This document shows positions 1 to 8,430 of a DNA stretch of 64,000 nucleotides, piece after piece. Position numbers and translations under genes: made by a program. Under the pieces are notes generated by a model. It was not told the origin of the DNA. It ran no database searches and saw only the letters and a list, made by a program, of their open reading frames with translations. The stretch is taken from assembly GCA_044432745.1 (NCBI GenBank), contig JAWXUH010000005.1, forward strand, positions 32,807 to 96,806, read 5' to 3'. Numbering within the stretch: the stretch's first letter is position 1; each line of letters starts with the position of its first letter. Source of the DNA: CAKOSP01 sp044432745. Lineage in GTDB: Bacteria; Bacillota_I; Bacilli_A; RF39; UBA660.

Positions 1-28
1 AAAAAAAAACTATAATTAATATAATTTT

Positions 29-658
29 TTATCTATTTTTTTCTTTATTTTCTTCGTAATAATCTTTAAAAAAATTTACAGCATCTGAAAAATCATCCTT
101 TGCACTTAATAAATCGTCTTTAAATACATTATAAACTTGTGATTGTTCTTCTTCCGTCAATTTATGTTCGTCATAAAATTCTTTTAATACTTCTGTTGCT
201 TCATTAAAATCATCTTTTGCATATAACAAGTCATCTCTGAACATATTATAAACTTGAATTTGCTGCTCTTCTGTCAATTTGTGTTCTTCATAAAATTCTT
301 TCAACACTTTTGATGCTTCAGTAAAATCAGCTTTTGCATATATTACATCATCTCTCAACTCTTCATATATATATTTTAAATAATCTTCTGCTTCGGTTTC
401 AGATTCTGTTTTTTCTATTTCTTCTTCTGGAACTTCAATTTCTAAAACTTCTTTTGGACTTTCTTTTTTTTCTATTACTATATTTTCTTCATTATTGGTA
501 TCTTTCATTTCTGGATTTTTATCAATATATATTGTTTCTGGATTTTCTACTACATAAATTATTTGAGGCTCTTTATCCGATAATTTATTAATTGTTAATA
601 TTAGCGTAGCGCCTGATAATACAATTAGTGCTCCATTTTTTAATTTATCTTTATTCAT
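29..658 (-). CDS. membrane-anchored acidic repeat protein, unknown function
   Basis: I do not recognise this family. The 209-aa protein has a short N-terminal hydrophobic segment (about residues 8-23) that should anchor it in the membrane, then a Glu/Lys-rich linker (about 45-95). The rest is almost entirely three helical repeats with a 39-residue period, starting at R102, R141 and K180 with the pattern [RK]DD[LV]. Each repeat carries an EFY-EEHKLTEE-like core, and the third is shortened. A GGAG ribosome site lies just before the ATG. It lies downstream of the rpsB-tsf operon, beyond a tsf terminator, and so is probably transcribed separately. A surface-exposed or periplasm-like helical spacer or binding rod is my inference. 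Confidence 0.75.
   Translation of the reverse strand: MNKDKLKNGALIVLSGATLILTINKLSDKEPQIIYVVENPETIYIDKNPEMKDTNNEENIVIEKKESPKEVLEIEVPEEEIEKTESETEAEDYLKYIYEELRDDVIYAKADFTEASKVLKEFYEEHKLTEEQQIQVYNMFRDDLLYAKDDFNEATEVLKEFYDEHKLTEEEQSQVYNVFKDDLLSAKDDFSDAVNFFKDYYEENKEKNR
38..355 (-). repeat. 2.7 tandem 117-bp coding repeats (39-aa period)
   Basis: In-frame tandem repeats within the membrane-anchored protein: copy 1 at 355-239, copy 2 at 238-122, and a shortened copy 3 at 121-38. The amino-acid pattern is strongly conserved and the DNA visibly so. Such repeats could vary in number between strains by recombination. Confidence 0.8.
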
Positions 659-677
659 ATATACTCCTTTATTGTAA

Positions 678-700
678 GAAAAAAGAGTAGTTAATACTAC
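678..700 (-). terminator. Rho-independent terminator after tsf
   Basis: On the minus strand GTAGT-ATTA-ACTAC (700-687) is followed by a run of T. It lies at the very 3' end of tsf, whose stop is at 697. Confidence 0.7.
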
Positions 701-1569
701 CCAACTTGTTTCATTACTTCTTCAGCAAAATTTTCTTCTTTTTTCTCAATACCTTCGCCTACTTCTAAACGAACCATATCTATTAGTTCACAGTTATTAT
801 TTGATAAAAATTTAGTTATTGTTAACTTATCATCTTTAACAAATACTTGTTCTGATAAACAATTTTCTGTATAGAATTTTTTAATTCTACCATCAACCAT
901 TTTCTCTGCTATTTCAGGAGATTTTCCTTCTTCTATAGCTTGAGCTTTGATAATTTCTTTTTCATTATCTAAAACATCTGCAGAAACATCTTTTGGAAAT
1001 ACAAATGTAGGTTTCATTGCAGCACTTTGCATTGAAACGTCTTTTGCAGCTTCTTCGTTTTCACCTTTAATTTTAGTTAAAACAGCTATTCTTCCACCCA
1101 TATGAATATATGAACCGAATGTTTCTCCTTCAGTTTTTTCCATTATTACAAATCTTCTGAAAGATAATTTTTCTCCAATAATTGCAGTTTTATTAATTAT
1201 TAAATCTTTGATTGTTCCTTCATCACATTTAATTTCTAATGCTGATTCAACATCACTTGGTTTATTTTCAAGTAATAATTTTCCAATTGTATCAATTAAA
1301 ATTTTAAATTCTTCATTTTTACTTACGAAATCAGTTTCACTATTTATTTCAAGTATAACAGCGTTATTACCTTCAATATAAACGTTAGCTAATCCTTCAG
1401 CAGCAATTCTAGATTCTTTTTTTAATGATTTAGAAATACCTTTTTCTCTTAAATAATTCATTGCTTCATCCATGTTACCATTAGTTTCAGTAAGTGCAGA
1501 TTTACAATCCATCATTCCAGCTCCTGAAATTTCACGAAGCTCTTTTACCATACTTGCAGTTATTTGCAT
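697..1569 (-). CDS. tsf: elongation factor Ts
   Basis: EF-Ts is the guanine nucleotide exchange factor for EF-Tu in translation elongation. The 290-aa protein has the N-terminal UBA-like helix bundle, with family motifs near residues 8-35 (LREISGAGMMDCK and A-M-YLREKG), followed by the core with SETDFV near residue 77. The length is normal for Bacilli. It follows rpsB with an 11-bp gap, the usual rpsB-tsf order, and is probably cotranscribed from the promoter at 2538-2566. pyrH, which often follows tsf, is not here. A GGAG site precedes the ATG. Confidence 0.97.
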   Translation of the reverse strand: MQITASMVKELREISGAGMMDCKSALTETNGNMDEAMNYLREKGISKSLKKESRIAAEGLANVYIEGNNAVILEINSETDFVSKNEEFKILIDTIGKLLLENKPSDVESALEIKCDEGTIKDLIINKTAIIGEKLSFRRFVIMEKTEGETFGSYIHMGGRIAVLTKIKGENEEAAKDVSMQSAAMKPTFVFPKDVSADVLDNEKEIIKAQAIEEGKSPEIAEKMVDGRIKKFYTENCLSEQVFVKDDKLTITKFLSNNNCELIDMVRLEVGEGIEKKEENFAEEVMKQVG

Positions 1570-1580
1570 TGTTATTCTCC

Positions 1581-2420
1581 TTATTTTTCTTCTTTTTTAT
1601 AATTTTTTTTAGCTGGTCTTTCTTTATATTCTCTATATTCTTTATCCCTAGCTGGTTTTTTATTTTCGTTTTTTTCTAATTCTATACTTTTTCCATCAAA
1701 TTTAACTTCTTTATTTTCACTAGTATAATCTACTAATTCTAAATTTGTTGCTTCACATATAGCATTACTTAATACTCCTAAAATTACTTTAATTGATTTT
1801 GGAGCTCCATCATTACCTGGTATTACATAATCAAGTAAGTCTGGATCAGCATTTGTATCTATCATACCGAATACTGGTATTTTAAGATTTCTTGCTTCCA
1901 TTACTGCATTATATTCTTTTTTAGGATCTACAACTACAATTGCAGATGGTAATTTATACATTTCTCTAATTCCACCTAAAATGCTGTTAAGTTTATCATA
2001 TTCTTTTTTGATTCCTATAACTTCTTTTTTAGGTAATTTTTCAAATGTACCATTTTTTTCCATATTTTCTATTTCTTCAAGTCTTTTAACTCTTTTTCTT
2101 ATTGTTCTAAAGTTAGTTAAAGTACCTCCAAGCCATCTTTGTGTTACATAGTAACTATTACTTCTAATAGCTTCTTCTACACAAACTTCGCTAGCTTGTT
2201 TTTTTGTTCCTACAAATAATATTTTACCACCATTTGCAGCGATTGTTTTAAGCTCATTATAAGCTTCTTCTAATAGAGTATTTGTTTTCTCAAGATCGAT
2301 TATATAAATATCCTCTCTTGTCCCAAAAATGTACTCTTTCATTTTTGGATTCCATCTTTTAGTTTGATGTCCAAAGTGAACACCAGCCTCAAGTAAGTAG
2401 TTCATTGATACTACAGCCAT
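1581..2420 (-). CDS. rpsB: 30S ribosomal protein S2
   Basis: S2 is a small-subunit ribosomal protein. Family motifs are clear: LLEAGVHFGHQ at the N terminus, RWLGGTLTNF in the middle, and IVVVDPKKE with DTNADP later. A charged Lys/Glu/Arg tail of about 50 residues extends the C terminus. An upstream in-frame ATG at 2429 touches AAGGAGG (2436-2430) with no spacer, whereas the ATG at 2420 lies 9 nt from it. I therefore use 2420, giving MAVVSMNYLLEAG as the N terminus. It is the first gene of rpsB-tsf. Confidence 0.97.
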   Translation of the reverse strand: MAVVSMNYLLEAGVHFGHQTKRWNPKMKEYIFGTREDIYIIDLEKTNTLLEEAYNELKTIAANGGKILFVGTKKQASEVCVEEAIRSNSYYVTQRWLGGTLTNFRTIRKRVKRLEEIENMEKNGTFEKLPKKEVIGIKKEYDKLNSILGGIREMYKLPSAIVVVDPKKEYNAVMEARNLKIPVFGMIDTNADPDLLDYVIPGNDGAPKSIKVILGVLSNAICEATNLELVDYTSENKEVKFDGKSIELEKNENKKPARDKEYREYKERPAKKNYKKEEK

Positions 2421-2429
2421 AAATTTCAT

Positions 2430-2530
2430 CCTCCTTCGTTTATCACCTTAATGCTTCTCCTTATTCTTTCACACCTTTTTCGTGCACTCGAAAGTAATAA
2501 TCCACATTAATGTTCATTTGCATTTACTGC
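2430..2530 (-). promoter_or_regulatory. structured rpsB 5' leader (candidate)
   Basis: About 100 nt lie between the predicted start site and the rpsB ribosome site. They contain a small hairpin, TTTCG-N6-CGAAA (2493-2478), and a palindrome ACATTAATGT near 2505-2514. Ribosomal operon leaders are often autoregulatory, so S2 feedback binding is possible. No known leader family is recognised. Confidence 0.3.
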
Positions 2531-2537
2531 CGCATGT

Positions 2538-2566
2538 ATTATAACATAATGATATTATAGAATCAA
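2538..2566 (-). promoter_or_regulatory. sigma-A promoter of rpsB-tsf
   Basis: TTGATT (2566-2561), a 17-bp spacer and TATAAT (2543-2538), with TG one base before the -10 (extended -10). Start of transcription is expected near 2531. Confidence 0.8.
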
Positions 2567-2671
2567 GAAAATATTATATAATTAATATATTTATTTTAAA
2601 ACAAATAATATTTATATCATTGATTTTAATATCAAATACATGTAAAATAATGTCGATTATATTTAATTTAA

Positions 2672-2700
2672 AAATATTTTTTTATTTTTTATAGTATAAT
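2672..2700 (+). promoter_or_regulatory. probable mraY promoter
   Basis: TATAAT at 2695-2700, 20 bp before the mraY ATG, in an AT-rich stretch. The -35 element is poor, so only the -10 is convincing. Confidence 0.4.
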
Positions 2701-2720
2701 GTCTTAGAAAGAGGTGCAAA

Positions 2721-3713
2721 ATGTTAATACTTGCTAAAGCCGCAATGGCTATGATGCTTGGTTTTATATTATCAATTATTTCTGGTTTGATATTAATTCC
2801 ACTACTAAAAAAGAAAAAAATTGGACAATTTGTTAGTAGCTTAATAAATGTAAGACATCAAAAAAAATCTGGAACTCCTACAATGGGAGGAATCATATTT
2901 ATAATACCAGTGTATATTACTATTTTATTACTTTTAATTAGAGGTAGTATACATTTTAGTTATAATCTTGGAATAGTTTTATTCGTTTTTACTGCATATG
3001 CAGCTTTAGGATTCGTAGATGATTATTTAAAAGTTTATAAAAAAAATAATAAAGGAATTTCAACAGTTACTAAATTTTTAGTACAAATGTTTATTGCACT
3101 AGTCTTCTTTTATTTATATTTAAAAGGCGGTGGCGAAGCTACCATAACAATGTCATTATTTAATATATCTTTAGAATTTAGTTATTTATTTGGAATGTTT
3201 ATACTAGTCGTTCTTTTAGGAACTACAAACGCAGTAAATATTACTGATGGATTAGATGGTCTTGCTGGATCACTAAGTTTAATTGCCTTTTTATCTTATG
3301 GTATTATTGCTTGGAATTGCGGTTGGCTTGTTGGATATGAAGAAATTGCTATTTTCTGTTTTACTTTAGTTGGGTCATTAATGGGATTCTTAGTTTTCAA
3401 TACACATCCTGCTAAAGTATTTATGGGTGATCTTGGATCACTTGCACTTGGTGGTGCTCTTGCATCTATCGCTATAATTACTAAACACGAATTTTCACTT
3501 GTTTTAATTGGTGGTGTATTTGTTATTGAAACTTTATCAAGCTTAATTCAAATAATTGCAATTAGACAATTTAAAACAAAAATATTTAAAAAAGCACCTA
3601 TTCATCATCATTTCGAAGAAATTGGTTGGGAAGAAGGAGATATTTTAAGATTATTCCTTGTTATAGGATTAATGCTTTCTATGTTAGCTATTACTTATGG
3701 TGTTTGGCTTTAA
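2721..3713 (+). CDS. mraY: phospho-N-acetylmuramoyl-pentapeptide-transferase
   Basis: MraY transfers phospho-MurNAc-pentapeptide to undecaprenyl phosphate to make lipid I, the first membrane step of peptidoglycan synthesis. The 330-aa polytopic protein carries the family signatures: GTPTMGG near residue 53, the aspartate pair in FVDDYLK near 100, NxTDGLDGL near 173, a FMGDLGS motif near 237, and PIHHHFE near 292. It stands alone, outside a dcw cluster, with its own terminator. Its presence shows the organism makes peptidoglycan. Confidence 0.97.
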   Translation: MLILAKAAMAMMLGFILSIISGLILIPLLKKKKIGQFVSSLINVRHQKKSGTPTMGGIIFIIPVYITILLLLIRGSIHFSYNLGIVLFVFTAYAALGFVDDYLKVYKKNNKGISTVTKFLVQMFIALVFFYLYLKGGGEATITMSLFNISLEFSYLFGMFILVVLLGTTNAVNITDGLDGLAGSLSLIAFLSYGIIAWNCGWLVGYEEIAIFCFTLVGSLMGFLVFNTHPAKVFMGDLGSLALGGALASIAIITKHEFSLVLIGGVFVIETLSSLIQIIAIRQFKTKIFKKAPIHHHFEEIGWEEGDILRLFLVIGLMLSMLAITYGVWL

Positions 3714-3737
3714 GAGAAATTATATTCTCTTTTTTTA
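3712..3737 (+). terminator. terminator after mraY
   Basis: AAGAGAA (3712-3718), a six-base loop and TTCTCTT (3725-3731), followed by T residues. Confidence 0.75.
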
Positions 3738-3740
3738 TGT

Positions 3741-3768
3741 AAAAAAAAAAAGACATAATGTCTTTTTT
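3741..3768. terminator. bidirectional terminator between convergent genes
   Basis: A-tract, AGACA-TAA-TGTCT hairpin and T-tract. It suits both mraY read-through and the minus-strand gene ending at 3767. Confidence 0.6.
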
Positions 3769-4126
3769 ATATCCAACAAGAAATGTATATAACTCTCGTT
3801 GTATAAACATGATAATTCATAAAAAAATCTATCACTTTATCTATAAATATTTTCAAAGCATCTTTTACTTCTTCTGTTTTTATTTTTAAATTTTTAATAC
3901 AATTTTGTAAATCTTTTCTGAACAAATAATCTGCAATATATCTTTTCATAGCCTTATCTAAATTTACTATATTATTTATATTTTCAGCTGTCGCTTCTCT
4001 AGGAGTAAAAATATATTCACGATATAAATTAATCATTTTAGGCGTAATAGCATCTTCAATTAAAGGTTCAAAATTAATTATTTCATAAAAGTTTTCACAC
4101 AATTTTATTATTTCTCTATTATTCAT
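3767..4126 (-). CDS. small helical protein, unknown function
   Basis: Not recognised. It is a 119-aa, mostly alpha-helical protein with no signal peptide. The C-terminal end is hydrophobic/aromatic (FMNYHVYTTRVIYISCWI) and could be a membrane-associating tail. A GGGTAGGAA ribosome site stands before the ATG. It is divergent from the ferritin-like gene and convergent with mraY, with a hairpin overlapping its stop codon. No functional inference is possible. Confidence 0.65.
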   Translation of the reverse strand: MNNREIIKLCENFYEIINFEPLIEDAITPKMINLYREYIFTPREATAENINNIVNLDKAMKRYIADYLFRKDLQNCIKNLKIKTEEVKDALKIFIDKVIDFFMNYHVYTTRVIYISCWI

Positions 4127-4196
4127 AAAATTTCCTACCCTACTTATATTTATAATAATATAAAGTTAAGGATTTGTCAAAACTTTTTTTAGATTT

Positions 4197-4225
4197 TTCA
4201 TAATATTTTTTATTTCTTATATACT
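4197..4225 (+). promoter_or_regulatory. promoter of the ferritin-like gene, probably leaderless
   Basis: TTCATA (4197-4202), a 17-bp spacer and TATACT (4220-4225). The ATG at 4234 lies only 8 nt after the -10, so transcription should start at or just before the initiation codon. Confidence 0.5.
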
Positions 4226-4233
4226 TTATTAAT

Positions 4234-4704
4234 ATGAATAAAAATAAAATAAAAACAAACTATTATTATGCTTCATTATTACTTGATGATTATGCTGGCG
4301 TTATTTCTGAGGATAGTGCTTCTCACTTATATATTTTTCAACATATAATTTTAAAAAATACAAATAAAAAATTGTCGGATTGTCTACTACGAATTTCAAT
4401 TAAAGAAATGCAACACCTTAGTATACTTGGTGATCTTATTATTCAGTTAGGAGGGATTCCATTTTTTAAAACATACTCACATATTAATAAAAAAATTATT
4501 CCTTGGAATGCAGATTTTATAAATTATGAACTAGATGAAATAAAAATTTTAGAACTTAATATAGAAAGTGAAAAAAATGCTATATTACAATACAAAAAAC
4601 ACATAAGTCTTATACATGATGTACATATAAAAGAAACATTAGAAAAAATTATTTTAGATGAAGAAGAACATATTAAAATATTTGAAAGTTTTTTATTAAA
4701 ATAA
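4234..4704 (+). CDS. ferritin-like diiron protein
   Basis: A 156-aa four-helix ferritin-like protein. Helix 1 has a glutamate in AGVISEDSASH, helix 2 has E-x2-H in SIKEMQHL (about residue 69), helix 3 has ESE near 111, and helix 4 has EEEH near 145. These are the carboxylate and histidine ligands expected for a diiron site. The CotJC/rubrerythrin-like superfamily is plausible, with a role in oxidative stress or iron handling, possibly a spore-coat Mn-catalase relative. There is no rubredoxin domain. No Shine-Dalgarno is visible and the promoter -10 almost abuts the ATG. Confidence 0.75.
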   Translation: MNKNKIKTNYYYASLLLDDYAGVISEDSASHLYIFQHIILKNTNKKLSDCLLRISIKEMQHLSILGDLIIQLGGIPFFKTYSHINKKIIPWNADFINYELDEIKILELNIESEKNAILQYKKHISLIHDVHIKETLEKIILDEEEHIKIFESFLLK

Positions 4705-4711
4705 GCAATTA

Positions 4712-4745
4712 AAAAAAGAAAATATTTATTGTATTTTCTTTTTAT
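4712..4745. terminator. bidirectional terminator, ferritin-like gene / mutM
   Basis: A-rich 12-bp stem AAAAAGAAAATA (4713-4724) pairs with TATTTTCTTTTT (4732-4743). The hairpin overlaps the mutM stop codon. Confidence 0.65.
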
Positions 4746-5544
4746 TTCTTTGACAATTTAAGCAATAATATGTACTTCTTCCATCTATTTTTTCTTTAAT
4801 TATTTCACTTCCACAATCTTTACAATTGCTTTGAAGATGTACTTTTAAAAAAGTTTGATAATTACCTGTTACTCCTAACGAAGAAGTATAACTTTTTATA
4901 GTACACCCTCCTTCTTTTATTGATTTTTCTATTATATTTTGAGAACTAGTAATTATATTATTTATTTCTTCTCTTGTTATTTCACTACCTTTTTTTAAAG
5001 GATCGATTTTAGATTCAAATAATACCTCGTTTGCATATATATTTCCAAGACCAGCTATTATACTTTGATCAAGTAATACAGTCTTTATACTCTTATTACT
5101 TTTTTTAAATTTTTCTATTAAATATTCTTCTGTCAAATCTTTAGGTTCTAAACCTATTTTTTTAAAATAATCATCATATTCTTCTTTGTCTATAATTCTC
5201 ATTTTTCCAAATTTTCTTGTATCATTATATACTAAATTATTATCATTTTCAAAATTTATTATTACGTGATCATGTTTAGTTTTTTCAACTTTATCTTCGT
5301 TATAATAAAATTTCCCTTCCATTCTTAAATGTGATATTAAATATTTATCTTCAAGTTCAAATATTAAATATTTTCCATTTCTTTTTATATCAATTATACT
5401 TTTATTTTTTATCGTCTCTTCAAAATATTTTATATCATTTTCTATTATATTATTGTGGTATATTTCACTTGATACTATTTTCTTATTTTTTATTTTTTTT
5501 AACAATACATTTCTTACTGTTTCTACTTCTGGTAACTCTGGCAT
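4726..5544 (-). CDS. mutM: formamidopyrimidine-DNA glycosylase
   Basis: Fpg/MutM removes oxidised purines such as 8-oxoguanine and cleaves the abasic site. The 272-aa protein begins MPELPEVETV, with the catalytic Pro2 and Glu3. It has NGKYLIFEL with the conserved lysine near 57, the helix-two-turn-helix region around GLGNIYANEVLF, and a C-terminal zinc finger with two CxxC pairs (CKDCG and CLNCQ) around DGRSTYYC. It lies 2 bp after polA, the usual polA-mutM repair operon. Confidence 0.96.
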   Translation of the reverse strand: MPELPEVETVRNVLLKKIKNKKIVSSEIYHNNIIENDIKYFEETIKNKSIIDIKRNGKYLIFELEDKYLISHLRMEGKFYYNEDKVEKTKHDHVIINFENDNNLVYNDTRKFGKMRIIDKEEYDDYFKKIGLEPKDLTEEYLIEKFKKSNKSIKTVLLDQSIIAGLGNIYANEVLFESKIDPLKKGSEITREEINNIITSSQNIIEKSIKEGGCTIKSYTSSLGVTGNYQTFLKVHLQSNCKDCGSEIIKEKIDGRSTYYCLNCQRNKKKIQ

Positions 5545-5546
5545 AT

Positions 5547-8084
5547 TTATACCTCATACCAGTTAGTACCTTCATTACCTTGGACTAATAAAGGAACTCT
5601 TAGTTTAATTACATTTTCCATATTTCTCATTACTATTTCTGATACTATTTCTTTTTCTTCTTTTATTACATCAAATATTAATTCATCGTGAACTTGTAAT
5701 ATCATTTTACTTTTTATATTTTTTTCTATAAATTCATTATGTATTTTTATCATTGCTACTTTTATAATATCTGCACTAGTTCCTTGAATTGGCGTATTTA
5801 ATGCTTGTCTTTCTCCAAGTTGTTTAACCATGAATACACTACTATTTATTTCTTCTATTTTTCTTTTTCTATTATAAAGTGTAGTTACATAACCAAGCTC
5901 TTTTGTTTTTATTATAATATCATCCATGTATTTTTTTACATTTGGATATAATTCATAATATTTTTGTATAAACTCTTCTGCTTCTTTTCTTGTTACTTTT
6001 AAATTTTCTCCAAGTCCAAAACCACTTATACCATATACTATTCCAAATATTACTGCTTTAGCAGTTTTTCTCTCTTCTTTTGTTATTTCTTCTTCTTTTT
6101 TATTATACATATCTGCTGCTACACTTCTATGTATATCTTTATCCTCATTAAATGCCGCAATTAATTTTTCATCTTCTGATATATGTGCCATTATTCTTAA
6201 CTCTATTTGAGAGTAATCGAATGACAAAAATAAGTCATTTACAGGTATAAATGCTTTTCTTATTTGTTTTCCTAATTCTTCTCTTACTGGTATATTTTGT
6301 AAATTAGGTTCACTACATGATAATCTACCAGTTCTTGCAAATGTTTGCTTAAATATAGGTTTTATTTTTTTATTTTCATTTATATATTTTTTTGTACCTT
6401 TTATATATGTATTGTTTATTTTTTCTAAATTTCTAAACTGTAATATATAATTAATTATTTCATGTTTGTTTTTTAATTTTTCTAAAGTGGATGCATCTGT
6501 TACATATCCAGTTTTATTCTTTTTACCTTTTGCTATTTCTAACTTTTCAAATAATATTTCTCCAAGTTTTTTTGGAGAACCTACATTAAATTCTTCCCCT
6601 GCTAATGTATAAATTTTTTCAGTAACCTTCTTTGTTTCTTCTACAATTAATTCACCAAGATCATTTAATATATTTTCATCACAATATATACCTTGATTTT
6701 CCATACTATATAAAACTTTTGTAAGTGGTAATTCAATTTTTGTATATAAATTATATAAATTTTCTTTTTGTAATTTTTCTATACTTTCTTTTAATTCTTC
6801 TTTTATAAATTCTGCTTTTATAGCTCCCGCCATTTTTAGATTTTCTACATTTTCAAAATCTTTCTTTAATTGCATATAAGTATACTCATCTTCAATACCT
6901 ACCAATATACTTGATATATCATCTAAAGTATTATTATTTAATAGAAATTCACTTATCATCAAATCATCTGTAAATACGTCTCCAAATATTTTTAAATGTT
7001 TTTTAATATTATATGTAGATATTTTTTTATTTTTTAGTAGTGGTATTAAATCTGATATTAATTCTTTTTTGATAAAATAATTTTTATTGTTATCACAAAT
7101 ACTTACACTAACTACTTTTCCAGTGTGATAATTATTATCATCAAATTCTGCATATAAACTAAATTCTTCACTCAATATTAAATCAGTTATGTTAGTTACT
7201 TCTATTATTTTTAATTCTTTTTTTTGAGTACTTTTATTTCTTAAAAAAGTTTTAAATTCTAATTTTTCATAAAGTTCATATAAACCTTCTTGCTCACCTA
7301 TATACTTAAAATCTTCTAATGTTTCTTTAAGTGGTACATCACAAAAAATTGTTGCTAGCTTATAACTTATATAAGCATTTTCTTTATCATTTAATATTTT
7401 TTCTTTTTGTGTACCTTTTAAATTTTCTATATTTTCATATAAGTTATCTAACGTTTTATATTCTTGGAGTAACTTTAATGCTGTTTTTTCACCTATTCCT
7501 TTTACACCAGGAATATTATCAGATGTATCTCCCATTAATGCTTTTAGATCAACTATTCTTTTTGGTTCTAATAAATATTCTTCTTCAAAAATTTCTCTTG
7601 TGTATCTAATATTACCTTTTGATTTTAGTAATTTCATTTCACTTTTTTTATCTATTAATTGCATTAGATCGACATCACTTGATATTATTAATGATGTGAA
7701 ATCTTCAGAACTATTAACTTCTTTTGCAAGTGTTCCAATTATATCATCTGCTTCATATGGCTCAAGTTCTATGTACTTAATTCCCATCAAAGTTAGCATC
7801 TCTTTCACAACAGGAAATTGTTCTTTTAATTCTTCAGGAGTTTCTTTTCTTCCTGCTTTGTAAAAATCAAATTCTTCTTTTCTAAAGTTTTTACCTTTAT
7901 CAAAAGCTACTGCTATATATTCTGGTTTTTCTTCTGATATTATTTTATTTATCATATTGGTAAAACCATAAAGTGCATTCGTACTCATCCCTGAAGAAGT
8001 CCTTAAATTTCCTCCATGATCTCTTATTGCGTAGAATGCTCTAAACATAAAATTATTTCCATCTATTAATACTATTTTTTTCAT
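5547..8084 (-). CDS. polA: DNA polymerase I
   Basis: Pol I fills gaps and removes RNA primers during replication and repair. The 845-aa protein has the 5'-3' nuclease domain at residues 1-290 (IDGNNFMFRAFYAI, YEADDIIG, SSDVDLMQL, GDTSDNIPGVKGIGEKTA). The central 3'-5' exonuclease-like domain lacks the DxE catalytic pair (SLYAEFDDNN instead), so proofreading should be absent, as in Bacillus Pol I. The polymerase domain has DYSQIELR, the finger helix with KAVIFGIVYG, and QVHDELIF. It heads the polA-mutM operon. Confidence 0.97.
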   Translation of the reverse strand: MKKIVLIDGNNFMFRAFYAIRDHGGNLRTSSGMSTNALYGFTNMINKIISEEKPEYIAVAFDKGKNFRKEEFDFYKAGRKETPEELKEQFPVVKEMLTLMGIKYIELEPYEADDIIGTLAKEVNSSEDFTSLIISSDVDLMQLIDKKSEMKLLKSKGNIRYTREIFEEEYLLEPKRIVDLKALMGDTSDNIPGVKGIGEKTALKLLQEYKTLDNLYENIENLKGTQKEKILNDKENAYISYKLATIFCDVPLKETLEDFKYIGEQEGLYELYEKLEFKTFLRNKSTQKKELKIIEVTNITDLILSEEFSLYAEFDDNNYHTGKVVSVSICDNNKNYFIKKELISDLIPLLKNKKISTYNIKKHLKIFGDVFTDDLMISEFLLNNNTLDDISSILVGIEDEYTYMQLKKDFENVENLKMAGAIKAEFIKEELKESIEKLQKENLYNLYTKIELPLTKVLYSMENQGIYCDENILNDLGELIVEETKKVTEKIYTLAGEEFNVGSPKKLGEILFEKLEIAKGKKNKTGYVTDASTLEKLKNKHEIINYILQFRNLEKINNTYIKGTKKYINENKKIKPIFKQTFARTGRLSCSEPNLQNIPVREELGKQIRKAFIPVNDLFLSFDYSQIELRIMAHISEDEKLIAAFNEDKDIHRSVAADMYNKKEEEITKEERKTAKAVIFGIVYGISGFGLGENLKVTRKEAEEFIQKYYELYPNVKKYMDDIIIKTKELGYVTTLYNRKRKIEEINSSVFMVKQLGERQALNTPIQGTSADIIKVAMIKIHNEFIEKNIKSKMILQVHDELIFDVIKEEKEIVSEIVMRNMENVIKLRVPLLVQGNEGTNWYEV

Positions 8085-8100
8085 AAATACCTCTTTTTTT

Positions 8101-8109
8101 AGTATAACA
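8101..8109 (-). promoter_or_regulatory. extended -10 promoter of polA-mutM
   Basis: TGtTATACT on the minus strand, with TATACT at 8106-8101, 17 nt before the polA ATG. No good -35 is visible. Confidence 0.45.
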
Positions 8110-8126
8110 TATTTTAATTTTTTTTA

Positions 8127-8375
8127 TTAGAAAATTTTATAAAATATGTAAATGTGAATTAATAATATTAATGGCATTAATACTTTAAATTTTGTTTTTC
8201 TTATCTTATGATGAAATACAAACATTCCTAATATACTTCCAATTGAACCAAATATTATTGCAACTAAAAATAAATTAAATTCACTTATTCTTCCCTTCTT
8301 TTTTATAGCACAAAATTTATCTATACCCATCATCAAAAATGAGACTATATTTATACCTATTAAATAATAATCCAT
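8127..8375 (-). CDS. DUF1294-family small membrane protein
   Basis: An 82-aa protein with two to three hydrophobic segments matching the DUF1294 pattern: N-terminal segment, M-GIDK-A-K...RISE..L, a glycine-rich second helix (FGSIGSILGMFVFHHKIRK), then F.....LI. Its function is unknown. The first possible start is a GTG at 8384 that is part of the GGTGG ribosome site, so I take the ATG at 8375 five nt downstream. It lies between polA and the carboxypeptidase gene, which ends in its own terminator. Confidence 0.8.
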   Translation of the reverse strand: MDYYLIGINIVSFLMMGIDKFCAIKKKGRISEFNLFLVAIIFGSIGSILGMFVFHHKIRKTKFKVLMPLILLIHIYIFYKIF

Positions 8376-8404
8376 ATTTACCACCTTTATAATAATTATA
8401 ACAT

Positions 8405-8430
8405 AAAAAAAAAGACTTTTTTTAAGTCTT
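8405..8430 (-). terminator. terminator after the VanY-like gene
   Basis: AAGACTT (minus strand, 8430-8424), loop, AAGTCTT (8418-8412), then a run of T. Confidence 0.75.

Noticed and set aside
2421..2429. ATG at 2429 as the rpsB start
   Set aside because: It touches AAGGAGG with no spacer; ATG 2420 has normal spacing and gives the usual S2 N terminus.
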